From: Cucumis sativus
Taxonomy: Eukaryota; Streptophyta; Magnoliopsida; Cucurbitales; Cucurbitaceae
Assembly: GCF_000004075.3 (NCBI RefSeq)
Contig: NC_026657.2
Coordinates: 37,310,732 to 37,374,731, forward strand
DNA length: 64,000 nucleotides
Reading direction: 5' to 3'
A program made the translations under genes and the position numbers. How positions within the stretch are numbered: position 1 is the first letter of the stretch; the number at the start of each line of letters is the position of its first letter. Below are positions 35,275 through 47,915 of this stretch, piece after piece. The notes beneath the pieces are model-generated. The model was not told where the DNA came from. It saw only the letters and a list, made by a program, of their open reading frames with translations, and ran no database searches.

Positions 35275-36545
35275 CTGAGAAGGGAAAGATATGAATAGTT
35301 TTATAAGTCTAAACTTAGTACATAAACTTATTGTTTTTATAACATATTTTGAATAGTTAATCGAATATTTTTTAAAAATAATATGTTTAATAAAAATTAA
35401 GTTGAATTTTAGAAGTTAAATGAGTACATTCAAAAAGATGAATTTAATCAATACATATGGAAATTCAAAACAACACATGAGACATTATTTCAACCTGTAA
35501 TAATGTTATCACATTCACATGAATAAAAATCTTACAAAAACAATAATCACTACAAATATGTTTTTTTTTCTCTCTTCTAAACTAACATTTGACAGAAAAA
35601 AAAATACAAAAAAGTAATAATGCTACGGTGAGGAAATCTTAGAAAAGAATAATAAAAAAATGTATATACTTCTTTAAATGTTGTCTGCACTCTTATGTGT
35701 ATTTAATATAGAAGAGACAAATAGTACAAAAAATTAATGACTTAAATTCCCCTATTTAAGTATTTAGATACAAAAGACAATCTAGAATCTTAAACACTCC
35801 ACAAATTTATATATTTATGATTCATAATTGCCCACCTACTTTATTGGCTATGAAGTGTAGTATAAGGGTGATGGAGCATATGTAGCATTTATTTTTGTTT
35901 ATATATAAAAGAAAACATAATTAGATTAGAAGCAAAAAGAAGACAATGACATGGAAATTATAGAGGAAAATAATATTTAGAAAGTGTAAGATTTTTGGTA
36001 ATGGATGGATTAGAAGTTGAGATTATATTAAATTGAAGGAAGGAGATAAGAAATTGTTTTTAAAGGTTAAGGATGGAAGGAGAGTTAGTGAGACTTCGAT
36101 ATTGTAAATAATGTAAAGAAAAAACAAAAATCGTCGTTTTCGAAACGGCGTGGAGGGCACGTGATTGTCATGCACGTCACAGTCCCTTCTTTTTTTTTTT
36201 AATTTATAATTTACGTTAAACAAGGTTAGGCTCACTCACGCGTGGCCCACATTCAACCTTGTCAGACTTCTTCGATTCCTTCTTCCACGTAAACCTCACT
36301 TTTTGACTCTCTCTACCTACAATAATAAATTATTATTAATAACCACGTAAAAAACAAAATACAAAACCTTTTTTAAATCTAAATAATATATAAATAACAA
36401 ATATCTATTTAACCAACTTCTTTACTCTCTCACTTTACTTTTATTTTATTCAAGTAAATGAGTGAATGGTTTCAAATTAATTACTTCATGCAACTTCTAC
36501 CACTTCACTCATTTCTATTTTAATTTTACAATAGGATGATCAAAC

Positions 36546-36668
36546 GTTATAAATATAGTAAAATATTGTCATCTATGTGACAAATATAAATTATTATATT
36601 TTTTTTATCTTTATTTATCATAATATATTATAAATATTTTGACTTATTTTACTATACTTAAAAATAAT
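36546..36668. mobile_element. Short AT-rich MITE-like element
   Basis: Ends carry the inverted 12-base core TATAGTAAAATA (left about 36553-36564, inverse at about 36647-36658) within longer imperfect arms. The unit is about 120 bases and non-coding. The same type of end is seen at 54001 and 54166. Confidence 0.4.
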
Positions 36669-38086
36669 TGATAAAAGAATTATAACTAATTAAACTCTAT
36701 TGTTTTTTCAGTTAGTTTTCAAACTTCCTAAATTAATTAACAGTTTAAGACTAAATATTAGCGGTGAAATCTAAAACATTAATTAAAATAAAAGACGGTA
36801 ACATTTAGTGAGTAGAATTATAGTATTGGTAAAATATAAGGAGTAGTTAAAGAAAAAAAACATAAGGTTCCAAGAAAAGATACTTTTTGTTGATAACAAT
36901 AATGATAATAATATATTTATATTATTGTAGTAAGAAACAAAAGTTGTGGAATGAATCAGGAGGGGAACCAATTAAGTGAAGAATACCTTGGAGTGTTCTA
37001 AGAATACATATCCCCAACAACTTTTGACGTCCACCAATTATTAATTATTTACTTCCATTTATGTAAATGTTATAAAGAAAAAGAAAAGAGATGATGAATT
37101 GGAAGAATTATTTGGTATTTGGCGGTGCTATTTTTGAGGAGGACGGCAAGGAGGGCAGTCTATTTAATTAAGGAGGAATAAAGTCATTTTAAGAGTATTC
37201 CAAATTTTGGGCTTCAGGGCCTATACCATACTAAGTTACTAACCCTCTGTCCATTCCCCCATTCATTGGTATGCGGCTAATAAATTAAATCCCATTCATT
37301 TTGCTTTTCAGACAATTTCGGCTCATTATCTTCAATAATTACCCCCTCACTCTTTCTCACCACCCTCATTATTTTCTTTTCCTTCATCACTCAAACCCCT
37401 CTCCATAAAACATCAATATTATTTCAACATCAGAAAATTTTATCAATTCACATTGTTTCCCTTTGGACAATTTAATGTATTAATACTACAACATAGACTC
37501 TATATTATGAGACATAAAAATGGTCTAAGGAGGATAACAAAAGCTTAAAATTTTGGCCATTAAAATTAATTACTACTTTATTGGATTTGTAACGATGTAT
37601 TTTATGGAAAATGTCTAACCTATAACAATTGAACTAGCATTTTCATAATGAAACTAGTTTGAATCTTGAGTTATTGGTGCAAATACATGTCTATTAACCA
37701 ACCTAATTACTTGTAAACTTCGTGAAATGTGACTTAGGTTATTTAGACTAAATCATCCTAAACTATAGCCATGGTTTGTACATATCTAAAGATTATAGAT
37801 CTATGTTTAGACTCTAAAAGAAAAAATTCAGGAAACAAAGTGATTTTGCTAAAACAAAGGTAAAGGAAAAAAAAAAGAGTGAAGATAAGGGAAAAGGAAA
37901 AGGAAAAGGACAAGTTTAGAGGAGGTTAAAATTGGAATTGATGAGGGTGAAAAGAATAAAGAGGAAAGAAGGGAATGATTGGGATTAAAAGAGGGAAAGA
38001 GATTAGAAATAGAATGATTAAAAATGAGAGAAATTGAGAAACATAAGAGAAGCATTCATTAAACTAATACATATATACATAATATG

Positions 38087-38102
38087 ATATATATATATAT
38101 AT
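38087..38102. repeat. (AT)n microsatellite
   Basis: Eight AT units within an AT-rich stretch. Confidence 0.8.
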
Positions 38103-38944
38103 AAGATGGTTGTTGAAGGGGTCCATAAAGCAGAGGGAAGAGACTGATAATTGAAAGGGAAAGGAGGCGTGGTATGAGGGGAACATCAAGCAGTGAAATG
38201 TGCTGGGATTTTAGGGGACATTTTCTTCTCTTTTTTCCTCATCAAAACACCACCTCCATTTTGTCTCTAACCTCCTCCCCTTTTTCTTTTACCATTTTTT
38301 TAAAACCTTTCCATAATAACAATAAGTTTTATTTTTATTATTTATCGGCGGTGGGCCGCCGTTCAAGGCTTTTTTTTCACTACTTCCTTTTATGATTCTC
38401 AATTTTGATTAAAAGTCATCTCTCTTTCCACTGATTCAACCCACTGTTTCCTCTTTTTCTTTTTATATATATATACATACATTCTCTAATATCCACCTAT
38501 TCATTATTTCCAGTACAACTTTAAATCATTATTGTTACTCTCTTCTTTTTCTTTTTTTTCAGGTTTGTGAATTGGTCAAAACACAATGGATTAGTTATTT
38601 ATCTATCATTATCTTTTTTTGCTTGCTTCTTCACTGAAATGACATAACTTGACAAAAAGAAACAGGCTAGATTTTGTTTTTTTGAGAGCCATTGAGTAGG
38701 CGTGGAAAGAGAATGAACGAGAGAGTAAGAGAGTGAGACCCAACAAATAATAACAACAACAATAATAATAAAATTGAGTCAAGCCTATTTTTTTGTTTGT
38801 TTATTTATTTGTACTTGATTGGCAATCCTTTCACAAAATCTATAAGCATGCAGTTTCAACTATCTCATGCTTTGTTTGGCATCAAATTCTTTATAGAAGT
38901 GATTCTAAATTATGAGAATTTAAAAAGAAGAGAAAAAAAAAAAA

Positions 38945-38960
38945 CACACACACACACACA
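38945..38960. repeat. (CA)8 microsatellite
   Basis: Eight CA units preceded by an A tract. Confidence 0.9.
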
Positions 38961-39240
38961 CCTGATTTTGCTATGGGTTATTATGGATCTGGAGGCAAAA
39001 GCGTAAAGAATAAAAGCTACAGTGGAGCCATGGGTCAAACAACAGAGGCCCAGAGCAAGGCAAGGTCAGAAGGAGAGAAGTGGCATAGGCTTCAGCCCAT
39101 GTGCCAAGGCTGACCCTGTCGACACACTTAGGCTATAGGAATATAACTCAAAAACCCTAAACAAAGGTTAAGTCGAGATAACTATATAAATTGGAGGGGG
39201 ACTCACCAACACCAACGACATTAATTCCACTCCCATGCTA

Positions 39241-39414
39241 AAACTATCTTTTTGCTATATAGATTTGTTAGCTAACTTGGATATTCAGATTCTTCTTTGT
39301 CTTGAAACTACTTATTTCGTCTGAAAAAAACTATCTTTTTGCTATATAGATTTCTTAGCTAACTTGGGTGTTCAGATTCTTCTTTGTCTTGAAACTACTT
39401 ATTTCGTCTGAAAA
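39241..39414. repeat. 87-bp tandem duplication
   Basis: Copies at 39241-39327 and 39328-39414 start AAACTATCTTTTTGC and differ at only a few positions (for example GTTAG/CTTAG and GGATATTC/GGGTGTTC). It has no coding capacity. Confidence 0.95.
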
Positions 39415-42114
39415 ACATGTGAGACAATCAATAATATCCTCTAGCTACATTGAAAGTAATTAACTGAGAGAATAGTTAAAAAAACAGAAAGAACAAATAT
39501 CACATAAGGTTTTGTTACTATATCTCTTGTAAATTCTTTATGGAAAGATACATATATAAAAAATTCTATTACGAAGGAAAATATTTTATCATTAAATAAT
39601 ATCATTTATTTAAATAACTACTTTTTTCTTCCCTACATCAACCAACCCTTAAATACATATTTCAGCTCCTTTCTACAACTAAAAGAATATAGATAACTAC
39701 ACTTTAATAAAATTTGACATTAATTAAAGTCTAATAAATCACACACTTTAACTAACCAAGACATTTTGTAAACAATCCATGCAAACCCTTCTTCCACAAG
39801 AGTGCAATCTCCAAAACCTACATCTTCATCTTTAACTTCGCGATCTCCTCAAATTTCTTATATTAATCTATGGAAAAGAGAGGAAAGATAATTTATGCGC
39901 TCTTGAATGGTTGTAATTTGATGGCTGTAAAAATTTGATGATTTTTTTTTTCATTCATATTGTTGAAAGTTTGTTACTATAGGAGAAAGATTGAGTTTTT
40001 GAAAATAAAATTTTTATCTTCTCAAATTTCTTACCATAATTTTCATTCATGTCTTATAGACCAATCAAATATGTTCACGAATTGGTAAAATGAATTTCTA
40101 ATGTTTACGTGTTTGGTGTGCTGGTTCTGAATTTCTAGGCTTAGCTAATTTTTTTTTTCTTTTTTGTCAATTGTACCATCTAAATTTATCATGTATAAAA
40201 TATTTAATTAATTTTTTTAATATTTTGTATATATAATTTAATTTATTGACTTATTGATTTTTATGACAATAATGGAAAAACAAAAAAATCTAAACTTCAA
40301 TAACAATCATTTTGATTGCAGTTACGTTAACGTGAATGGTCTAATTAGTAATATTACAAACTATTCACAAAATATAACAAGTTATATAATCGGATGAAGT
40401 TTACAAAAGTTTCAGTTAAGTAAAACTGCATTAAAAAAGTGTCTAATATATAGGTTTCAAAATAAGCATAGCAAAATGTTCATGCAAAAGCGAAAGTCAT
40501 GTACAGTTACATTTTGTGATAGTTATGATTATCTTCCTATGATGCATATGCAACGTAATATTTAAATTGCTTTTATCAAAAGAGTTTAAATAAAAAAAGA
40601 TTTTTTTAATTTAAAAAAAAACACTTTTTTCTTAAGTCAATCCAAATAAGTTCTAAGTCTTCTAATTATAGTGATCAAAGAAAAAAAAAAAGTATATTTA
40701 AATCCTATTTTGTTATAACATACTCTTAAATTTTAAAATTATGTATAATCGTGTGTTTTAAAATTTAATTATGTATCAAATATATTCAAATTTTTAAGCT
40801 TTAATTTGCCATTTATTTTCTTCAAGTTTGGCTAGGGAAGGAAATTTATATTTTTTCCATACAAAAGATGAAAAGAAAAATTCTAACATGTTCATTTATC
40901 TTTATTCTTTCAACCAAAATGTATCGTTTTCTATTTTTTATTTAATAATAAAAAATATTGTACATATACAAAAGATAAATAAATTCTATATCTATTCGTG
41001 CAAAACAATAAGAAATTACACTAACTATTTTGGCTAAAAAAATCTTATTTAATACATAAAATTATAAACAAATTTTTAATATTTGTTAGTCAAACTAACT
41101 CAAATTATTTTAATCTTTAATTTATTTGTCTTATCATGAAAAAATTATAGTAATAGTTTTAAAATGGGAGTGAAAAGCAATAGTTTAAATTTGAGAAATA
41201 AAATTTAAATTAAAAAAAAAAAGCCTAAATTTACCCAATGAGCCCATGATTTTACACCATTGACCAAACATGAGCCTGACATTATTGGATTTCAAAGACA
41301 AGGGGCCAAACAGCCTTACAATGATTTGCATATTTTTTAACTATAACGATTAAATTTTTAATCAAATTCTAAAAACAAAAACAATTCTACGAGAAGTTTT
41401 TTCTTTTCAAATTAATGTGGTTTTTTAAACCATTGGTATAATGTAAATAAGACGTGAATAAAGTTTAAAATGTAATTAGATTTTTTTATATAACATCTCC
41501 AACTTTGTATATATGCATGTGTTTTTTGTTAGAAAATTTTTCAAAAATATAATACTTGACAAATTATTTACACCTCATACAAAAATCAAATGTAATAAAA
41601 TTTATCTTTTAGTGGTTTTGTTTTATAGTCTAAATAGTTTGTTAATTTTTTTATTCTATAAAAAATCTCTATACGTTAACCAAAACAATTACTTTATTAA
41701 AATCAAGAAAGAAAATAGATGTAATCAAGACCATGAAATATATTAATTATAAACATAAAAAAAAAAAAAATTATTCCACAAAGAAAGAAAACTATAGAAA
41801 GAAAAGAAAAAGGTAGGAATCTCAGGTTTTGGTAAGAATGAGTAAAAGATGAAAAATCTCAAATGATGGTGGTTAAGAAGTCTAATTCAATTAGAGGTAT
41901 TTTGGATTTTAGATAATTATACTTGGTATGCTACTTTTTTCACGACTGTTTTGCAGCCATCTTTTTTCAACTTTTTACAATTTTGCTATATTAATAATTT
42001 AAATTAATTTTGGTAGATAAATGTAAATCCATAAACTTGCTATTGCTATTTTACTAGTCAGCCCTTGTGAGTTTATTTATGTACAAACCCCTTTAAGAAA
42101 TTCTCTTCTCTGTA

Positions 42115-42203
42115 TGGGCCTGAAAGTGAGCCTTTGAATCCGGGGCTTTTGTGGAAAAAAGTAAAAGTTGGGCCTGTGATCCGTCCATTATTACTGAGGC
42201 CCA
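42115..42203 (+). promoter_or_regulatory. RPA43 promoter with three site II boxes
   Basis: TGGGCC at 42115-42120 and 42169-42174, and GGCCCA at 42198-42203, lie 165-255 bases before the RPA43 start codon. These TCP-bound boxes are typical of plant genes for ribosome biogenesis, which fits RNA polymerase I. Confidence 0.7.
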
Positions 42204-42367
42204 ATTGTTGATTAGGGCTCACTCAGTTCATTTGTGAATTGTTTCGTTTACGTATTTTGTTTCAACCGAGCATCTGCAACGCACGTGCTTCGCAGATTTT
42301 AACTTCTTCGAGCGCTTTTTCTTCTCCGGCGATTCCTCTCCTCCTTGTTCCCGTCGCCTCTGTTTCA

Positions 42368-44297
42368 ATGGAGGGGCTTAAGGTTTCCGATGCTAATATG
42401 GTTGTTTACGTTCACCCATCGAAAAGTAAGAAGATTTCGCAAGCGGTGCTTCGAGAGCTCGGCGCTATGCTTCTAAAGTAAGTCAAACTTCTTTTAGGCT
42501 TTCAACAATTACAGTGTCTAGTCTCTTGTAATTACAAGTTTTCCAGTTATTGACGCCTTGGTTTGTTGAATGTCTTGATTGGGGATACTATTTGTTAATG
42601 GCAGAGTTGGACTAGCACGAATTTGAAGTCAAGCCGCGTTTTTAACATTGAATTTAGCCTTCAATTTTAGCTTAGAAATAGACGATTGTTGTTTCTTTCT
42701 GCGTTTCTATCAAGTAGATTTTTTTTCCTGGCTTGCTATTTTGAATGGACGAAATAAACATTTGGATTGTGCTGTTTATGAACTCAGAATGTAAGTTTTT
42801 GTTCTTGATTTTTGGGGAAAAATTAATTCGTTACGAAATATTAATATTTTTTCACTCTCTTTGAACTCAAAGGCTTGAAGTTTAAACTTCTAGTGATTGT
42901 CACCCTTCTTTTGCTTCATTTAATCAACATTCAAGTTCATTGCTGTGGTCGCTAACTGCATTTTTTTAATGTTGTGTTCATCCTGTAGATTTGATGAAAA
43001 ATTTGAAGGCGTGCTACTTGCTTACGAGGCCAAAATTATTGATAAAAATGCAAAGATTCTATCTGGAGTGCATCCTTATTTTGGCGTGACAATAAAGGCA
43101 AAGCTATTACTTTTTTCTCCAAAACCAAACATGCTTTTAGGTTGGTTTTCCATGATTCTCATTGTATGTGAAGGAGTTTCATTTGTGATCTGGTCTCTCC
43201 ATTGTTTCCCCTTTGAAAACAACACATCTAGAATCAAGTTGTTAATTATCAACCTTGCATTTTAACATTCTTAGGGTACTTCATTGCATTATGATGGTAG
43301 ACATATTAAATTGACTAATAGGAGGCCAGATGTTTTATTCCTCTTGTCCATGCTTTGTTGATAGTTTTGTTATCACTTCAGAGGGAAAGGTGGTGAAGCT
43401 TAGGCAAGAATCAATCCATGTTATTGTCTTGGGTTTTGCTTCTGCTGTAATAACATATGAAGACATACGCGACGAATTCAAGCATAGAACAGTATGTCTT
43501 GTGCATTGTACTTGTGAATTCATACCTTTCCCATTGATACACAGATAAGAAGGAAGTTTTCATTATCTTTTCTTGATTGTTTTGTGCATTGATTTTTACT
43601 TAGAAACATGGAGAAGAAATGTTTGTCAGCAGAGCTCACAAGCATCATATAATAAAGGTTGGGACAATGATACGATTATTGGTGAAGAGGTTAGATTTTT
43701 CTCTTTGATTATGCTTATTCCGTAACATTTAAGTTGAAAGTTAATCTTGAAGTTTTTGTCCAAATAATTGAAGAGCTGGAGTACCATGCTCATAGCTGAT
43801 GGACAGCTCACCATAGACTATTAATATTTCCCTATTCTTGATCTTCTTCGGTAATGTCAATACGTTGATTATGTAACACGTGACTTATTCAACCTTGCAG
43901 TTTTGATGAGGAAATATTACATATCTCTGGATCTCTAGTTCCATCTCACACGGGGAGCATCCATTGGTTGGAGAAGAATTCGGTTGAGGGTTCAGTAACT
44001 ATGAGGTGAGAAACTAAATTCTAAGAAGTTTTGAGCTATAAACCCCAAATGTCTTAAATGTCTTATTTTGAGCTATAAACCCCAAATGTCTTAAATGTCT
44101 TATTTTGAGCTATAAACCCCAAATGTCTTATTCTAATTTCTTTCTCTTCTTATTTTTGTAACAGTAAAAGGAAGATGAGAGAAAACGAGGGTGGGGTAAC
44201 GTTGCAAGATAGTGTTGGCACTGATGTAAATGCAGTTATCTTGAACAACGACCATCAGCCGAAAACCAAAAAGCAAAAACCTACCAGAATATCTTGA
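42368..44297 (+). CDS. RPA43: RNA polymerase I subunit RPA43-like
   Basis: Six coding exons: 42368-42477, 42989-43140, 43382-43491, 43604-43689, 43901-44005, 44165-44297; phases agree and give 231 residues. The start MEGLKVSDANMVVYVHPSKS and the phrases LLAYEAKIIDKNAKI, VHPYFGVTIKAKLLLFSPKP and VVKLRQESIHVIVLGFASAVI match the plant RPA43/A43 family: an N-terminal SHS2-like (Rpb7-N) part and a C-terminal OB fold. The basic C-terminus (SKRKMRENEGG, KTKKQKPTR) suits nucleolar location. With A14, A43 forms the Pol I stalk that contacts Rrn3/TIF-IA for rDNA transcription. The frame stays open upstream of the ATG but has no earlier ATG, so 42368 is chosen. A 37-bp repeat sits in intron 5. Confidence 0.92.
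44029..44130 (+). repeat. 37-bp tandem repeat in RPA43 intron 5
   Basis: Units start at 44029, 44066 and 44103, each opening TTTTGAGCTATAAACCCC; the third lacks the last part. The array fills most of the 159-base intron 44006-44164. Confidence 0.95.
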
Positions 44298-47200
44298 AGA
44301 CTACTAGTTGCCGTATAACATAGATCATTTTTGTATCAGGTAACTTTTGCTATACTCCTCAGTAGGATGGCTAAACTCTTACTCTCTCAATTAATGCCTA
44401 AAATCTACATTAGCCACAAATTTAGCTGGAAAGTATATTTGAATTTGATTGTATATCTAAGGTGATGATGATTCAAACTTCAAAAGCAGAGATCCTTTAG
44501 TAAGAAAGAATTGGGAGATGCACCTTGCTGTTGGAAAGACCACGTCCACTAAGATAATGACAACTTTTATATATTAGGGTGTGGACAAATGCAGCTCCTC
44601 ATTTTTGTAACATTATGAAGTTATAGCTCAAATCAATGTATTATGGGCTTAAGCCCAATGGATCTTGGTGAGAGAACGATATTTTAGAGCCCAAATCTTG
44701 TGTCCAATATTGCGTTTGGTAGGAAGTTTAATAACAGATGTCAACGGCCTAGACTTTACTGAATATCGTATAAGATCTAGAACATCACATTTCTTAATTT
44801 CTTTCAAAAATCACGCACACACAAACAAACACAACACCACCAAACCGTTAGTTTATCAATCATTATAATGAGGATATGATTTTGGGTTTGCAAGTACATT
44901 CCATTTGCACCGTTGACTCATGATTGCCACTGTATCTCTCATCTCCATTATGGGTTCTTAAATTTCTTTTTTTTTATAGAAGCTGCAAATAATACATCAT
45001 TTTGTTCATCATTATAAGGTATGGGTTGCTCTGTCAAAATCAACCCCCCCTGCAGAATGATATGAATCGGTTTTTGTATACAGTTGAACCGGGTTCACTC
45101 GATCCAACTCCCATGTGAACAAGTGATTCATGGATTTTGTTTAATCAGATAAATCCAAATACAGCAATATGACAGTTTATATATATTTATATATATTTTC
45201 ATTGGGCGAGAAAGGCGGATTCATAACATGGTATGAACTATAAACTAGGAAGTACAAAACCGTTCAATCCAATCAAACTACAGTTGAAAATTACATCCAT
45301 ATGTATATAAAAAAAACATATTGTCTTTTCTTCTCTACATCGTTTAATGTTACATTTGACTGTCTGTTAACTTGGAATCTGTGTTCGGTTTTTAACTTTC
45401 AGAATTTTGACCCCTCTGTTCTCTTCTGACATTTCTCTGTTTCTTCATGTCTAATAAAGGATTTTGAAGATCTTCAAAAGATATGCAGTGAAGATATGAT
45501 TAAATTTCAATTTCAGAAATGATTCTGATAAAACCATCATCTTTATGTCAGAACAGTACTCTTGCACGTTCTTAAGAGTCAATTTTTTTTTTTCTTGTTT
45601 AGAACCTACAAACAAAACTTGCCAAATCAAAACCTCTTTCATTAGAATTAGCTTAAATGATTGAAAGAGTGTTAAAAAAATAAAGTCTTATTCAAAGAAA
45701 GATATTGTAAGGTCGGTTATGGAAATCCTATAGTTGGTGAATTTGAATGCGATGTTCAACTGAACTTGTATTTCAATTTTGATCAATAGTGGCTGGCTGG
45801 CAGGCAGGTATTTTATTTGAATCTCTAATCATGAAGTTTAAATAAACCTCAAACGAACCCAAATCTAATGAGCAACCACTTACTAATCATTGTCAATCAT
45901 TTGGATGGCCTTTGAATAGCTCCAATGATATGTTTGCAGAAAATAATATGTACATGGATTTGACTGAATCCACAACAAACATGCATCTCATTCATTCAAA
46001 CCATCCCATTCATTAGTATTTAACAATCTAAGTTAAAATTAATAACAAATGGATATAAGAAGGAAGTTCGAATGGTTTGATACGTTGGGACAAATGGCAA
46101 AAGCAGAGAGAGCGGCGGCAGCAAAAAGAGAGAAGGCAAATGAGTTGTGTTGTGGTGCTATGTAACAGCTAGCTAAGCGGCTGCATAACATGCTATGTTA
46201 TAATATTTAAATGTTTTTTGAGTTATCGGTTGTCGTATTATCTTGAAGAACAAGTCAGAAAGTTGAGTTGAGAGAGCCAATAGATTTGATGAGGAGAGAG
46301 TTATTAGTTAAAAAAAAAGGGGAATAGATTTGATGATTGAATGAAATGGGGCGGCGGATTGATGAAGAAAAAGGCTTGAAATTGGGAAGCATGCATGGAT
46401 GTTATGGGCTTTCTCTGCCAAGTACGGATTCCTTGGAAATGACCAATTTCACAATTTGCCGAATGGGCTCTCACACATTTTTAACTAAAAAGACAAAACT
46501 ACATATTATTATTTTTATACCTTTTTATTGTGCTCAAACATTTCATCCAATCCAATGCATGTAACAAATACACGATTGTTTATGTGTTTTTATAATAACA
46601 TATGTTATGGATCTAATCAAGAACTCACATTGCTACCGTTGGTAATGGTTGATAAAGAACACCATCAACAAATACCAAAACTTACACTTGAACTAGGGTG
46701 GTAGTTACCATTACACTATTGATATAAATTGTCAAAGTTGAGTTATACTAGTCGAAAAAATTAAACTCCCACGTAATAAAAACTGAACTCTTAAATTATA
46801 AATAATTGTTACAATTTCTATCATTATATAGGTTTGAGGGCAATTTCAACTATAACTATACATTTAAGAAGCTTTAGGGTTTAGTTGTAACTATTACTAT
46901 ACTTTAGAGGTAAATTTTGCAATTTGCTATTTTATTTCATAACATAGTTGAATTTGTCATTTTCTTTTATAACGTAGTGGTTGAGAATCTCACATTTAAA
47001 AGTTGGGAATATCTCACAATCTTTAAGTACTCCATTCCATTTAATATTATATTAGAGCGAATGAAACTCAAATAAGGTATTCAATAAACAAACAAATTAA
47101 AAAACAAGTCCAACAAAATAACTGTAAAACCAAAGACTCGTTGAAGATAAATCTCACATCGTTAGGATGGAAAGAGTTCATTAGTCATACTTGAGTTACT

Positions 47201-47870
47201 CATCTAATTATCAATTAGTTTTGGGATCGACTAAGTGTCATAGTATGTCATCCAAGTCTTTTTCTCTTTATATTTTTAATACTATCTTTTGAAAAGTATA
47301 TAAAAAAACAGTATATGTTCGTTCATACAAGTTTGTTTAAACTGAAGTAATTGAAAGATATTTTGAGTGGTGGTTATTAATTTTAAAAAAATATAGAGAT
47401 ATTCAAATGATGGACTGGCAATTAAAAAAAAACACACAATAGAAGAATTATGAAGGTAGTATAAAATGATTGGAGTTAAAATAGAGAATATTAAAAAGGA
47501 GAAAATGAAAAAAATGGAGGAGAAGGAGAATAATAATAATGGTGGGAAGATAAATAAAGGGGTAATGGCACCGCCCAAAATGATGGGGAGCCTCTGAAAA
47601 GGCATAAATAAGAAGATCAAGAGAAGAGGTTAAAAGGCAATGCCTTACATATTCAATTTCGCATGCCTTGACATCATCATACCCATTACCCTCCTTCCCC
47701 AAAATTACTTTCCATTTTTATACATACACTATTCATATACACACTTCATACTTTTTCATATACTCTATATGCTGAAAAGTGTCTTATTCTTCTTAATTTG
47801 TTATCTATTGATTGATTGTAATTTTAAAAATAAAAGAAAAAAGAGGGAAAGGGAGTTGTTGGTGATGTAT
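44298..47870. other. AT-rich spacer after RPA43
   Basis: No gene is supported. A GC-richer piece at 46080-46480 holds two small open frames (23 codons from 46094; a longer one with ATG at 46346). A CTCACATCG motif, like part of the plant snRNA upstream element or some retroelement ends, lies near 47154, with nothing recognisable after it. Confidence 0.45.
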
Positions 47871-47878
47871 GTATTAGA

Positions 47879-47880
<2 letters not shown>

Positions 47881-47915
<35 letters not shown>
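47881..47915. repeat. (GAAA)n microsatellite
   Basis: About eight to nine GAAA units. Confidence 0.95.

Larger units (their letters stand above)
32791..42100. other. Large AT-rich intergenic region upstream of ARF5
   Basis: No protein-coding gene is supported over 9.3 kb. It contains AT-rich DNA, microsatellites, small GC-richer islets (33380-33490, 36130-36260, 38340-38370, 39020-39140), an 87-bp tandem duplication and one short MITE-like element. Distal regulatory DNA for ARF5 is a reasonable guess. Confidence 0.5.

Noticed and set aside
42239..42367. N-terminal extension of RPA43
   Set aside because: The frame is open but begins at TTG with no ATG before 42368, where the conserved family N-terminus begins.
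47153..47172. snRNA-type upstream element CTCACATCG
   Set aside because: Imperfect match, and no U-snRNA sequence downstream.
47282..47620. 112-codon minus-strand frame
   Set aside because: Ile/Phe/Leu-rich translation of A-rich DNA; no domain or homology.
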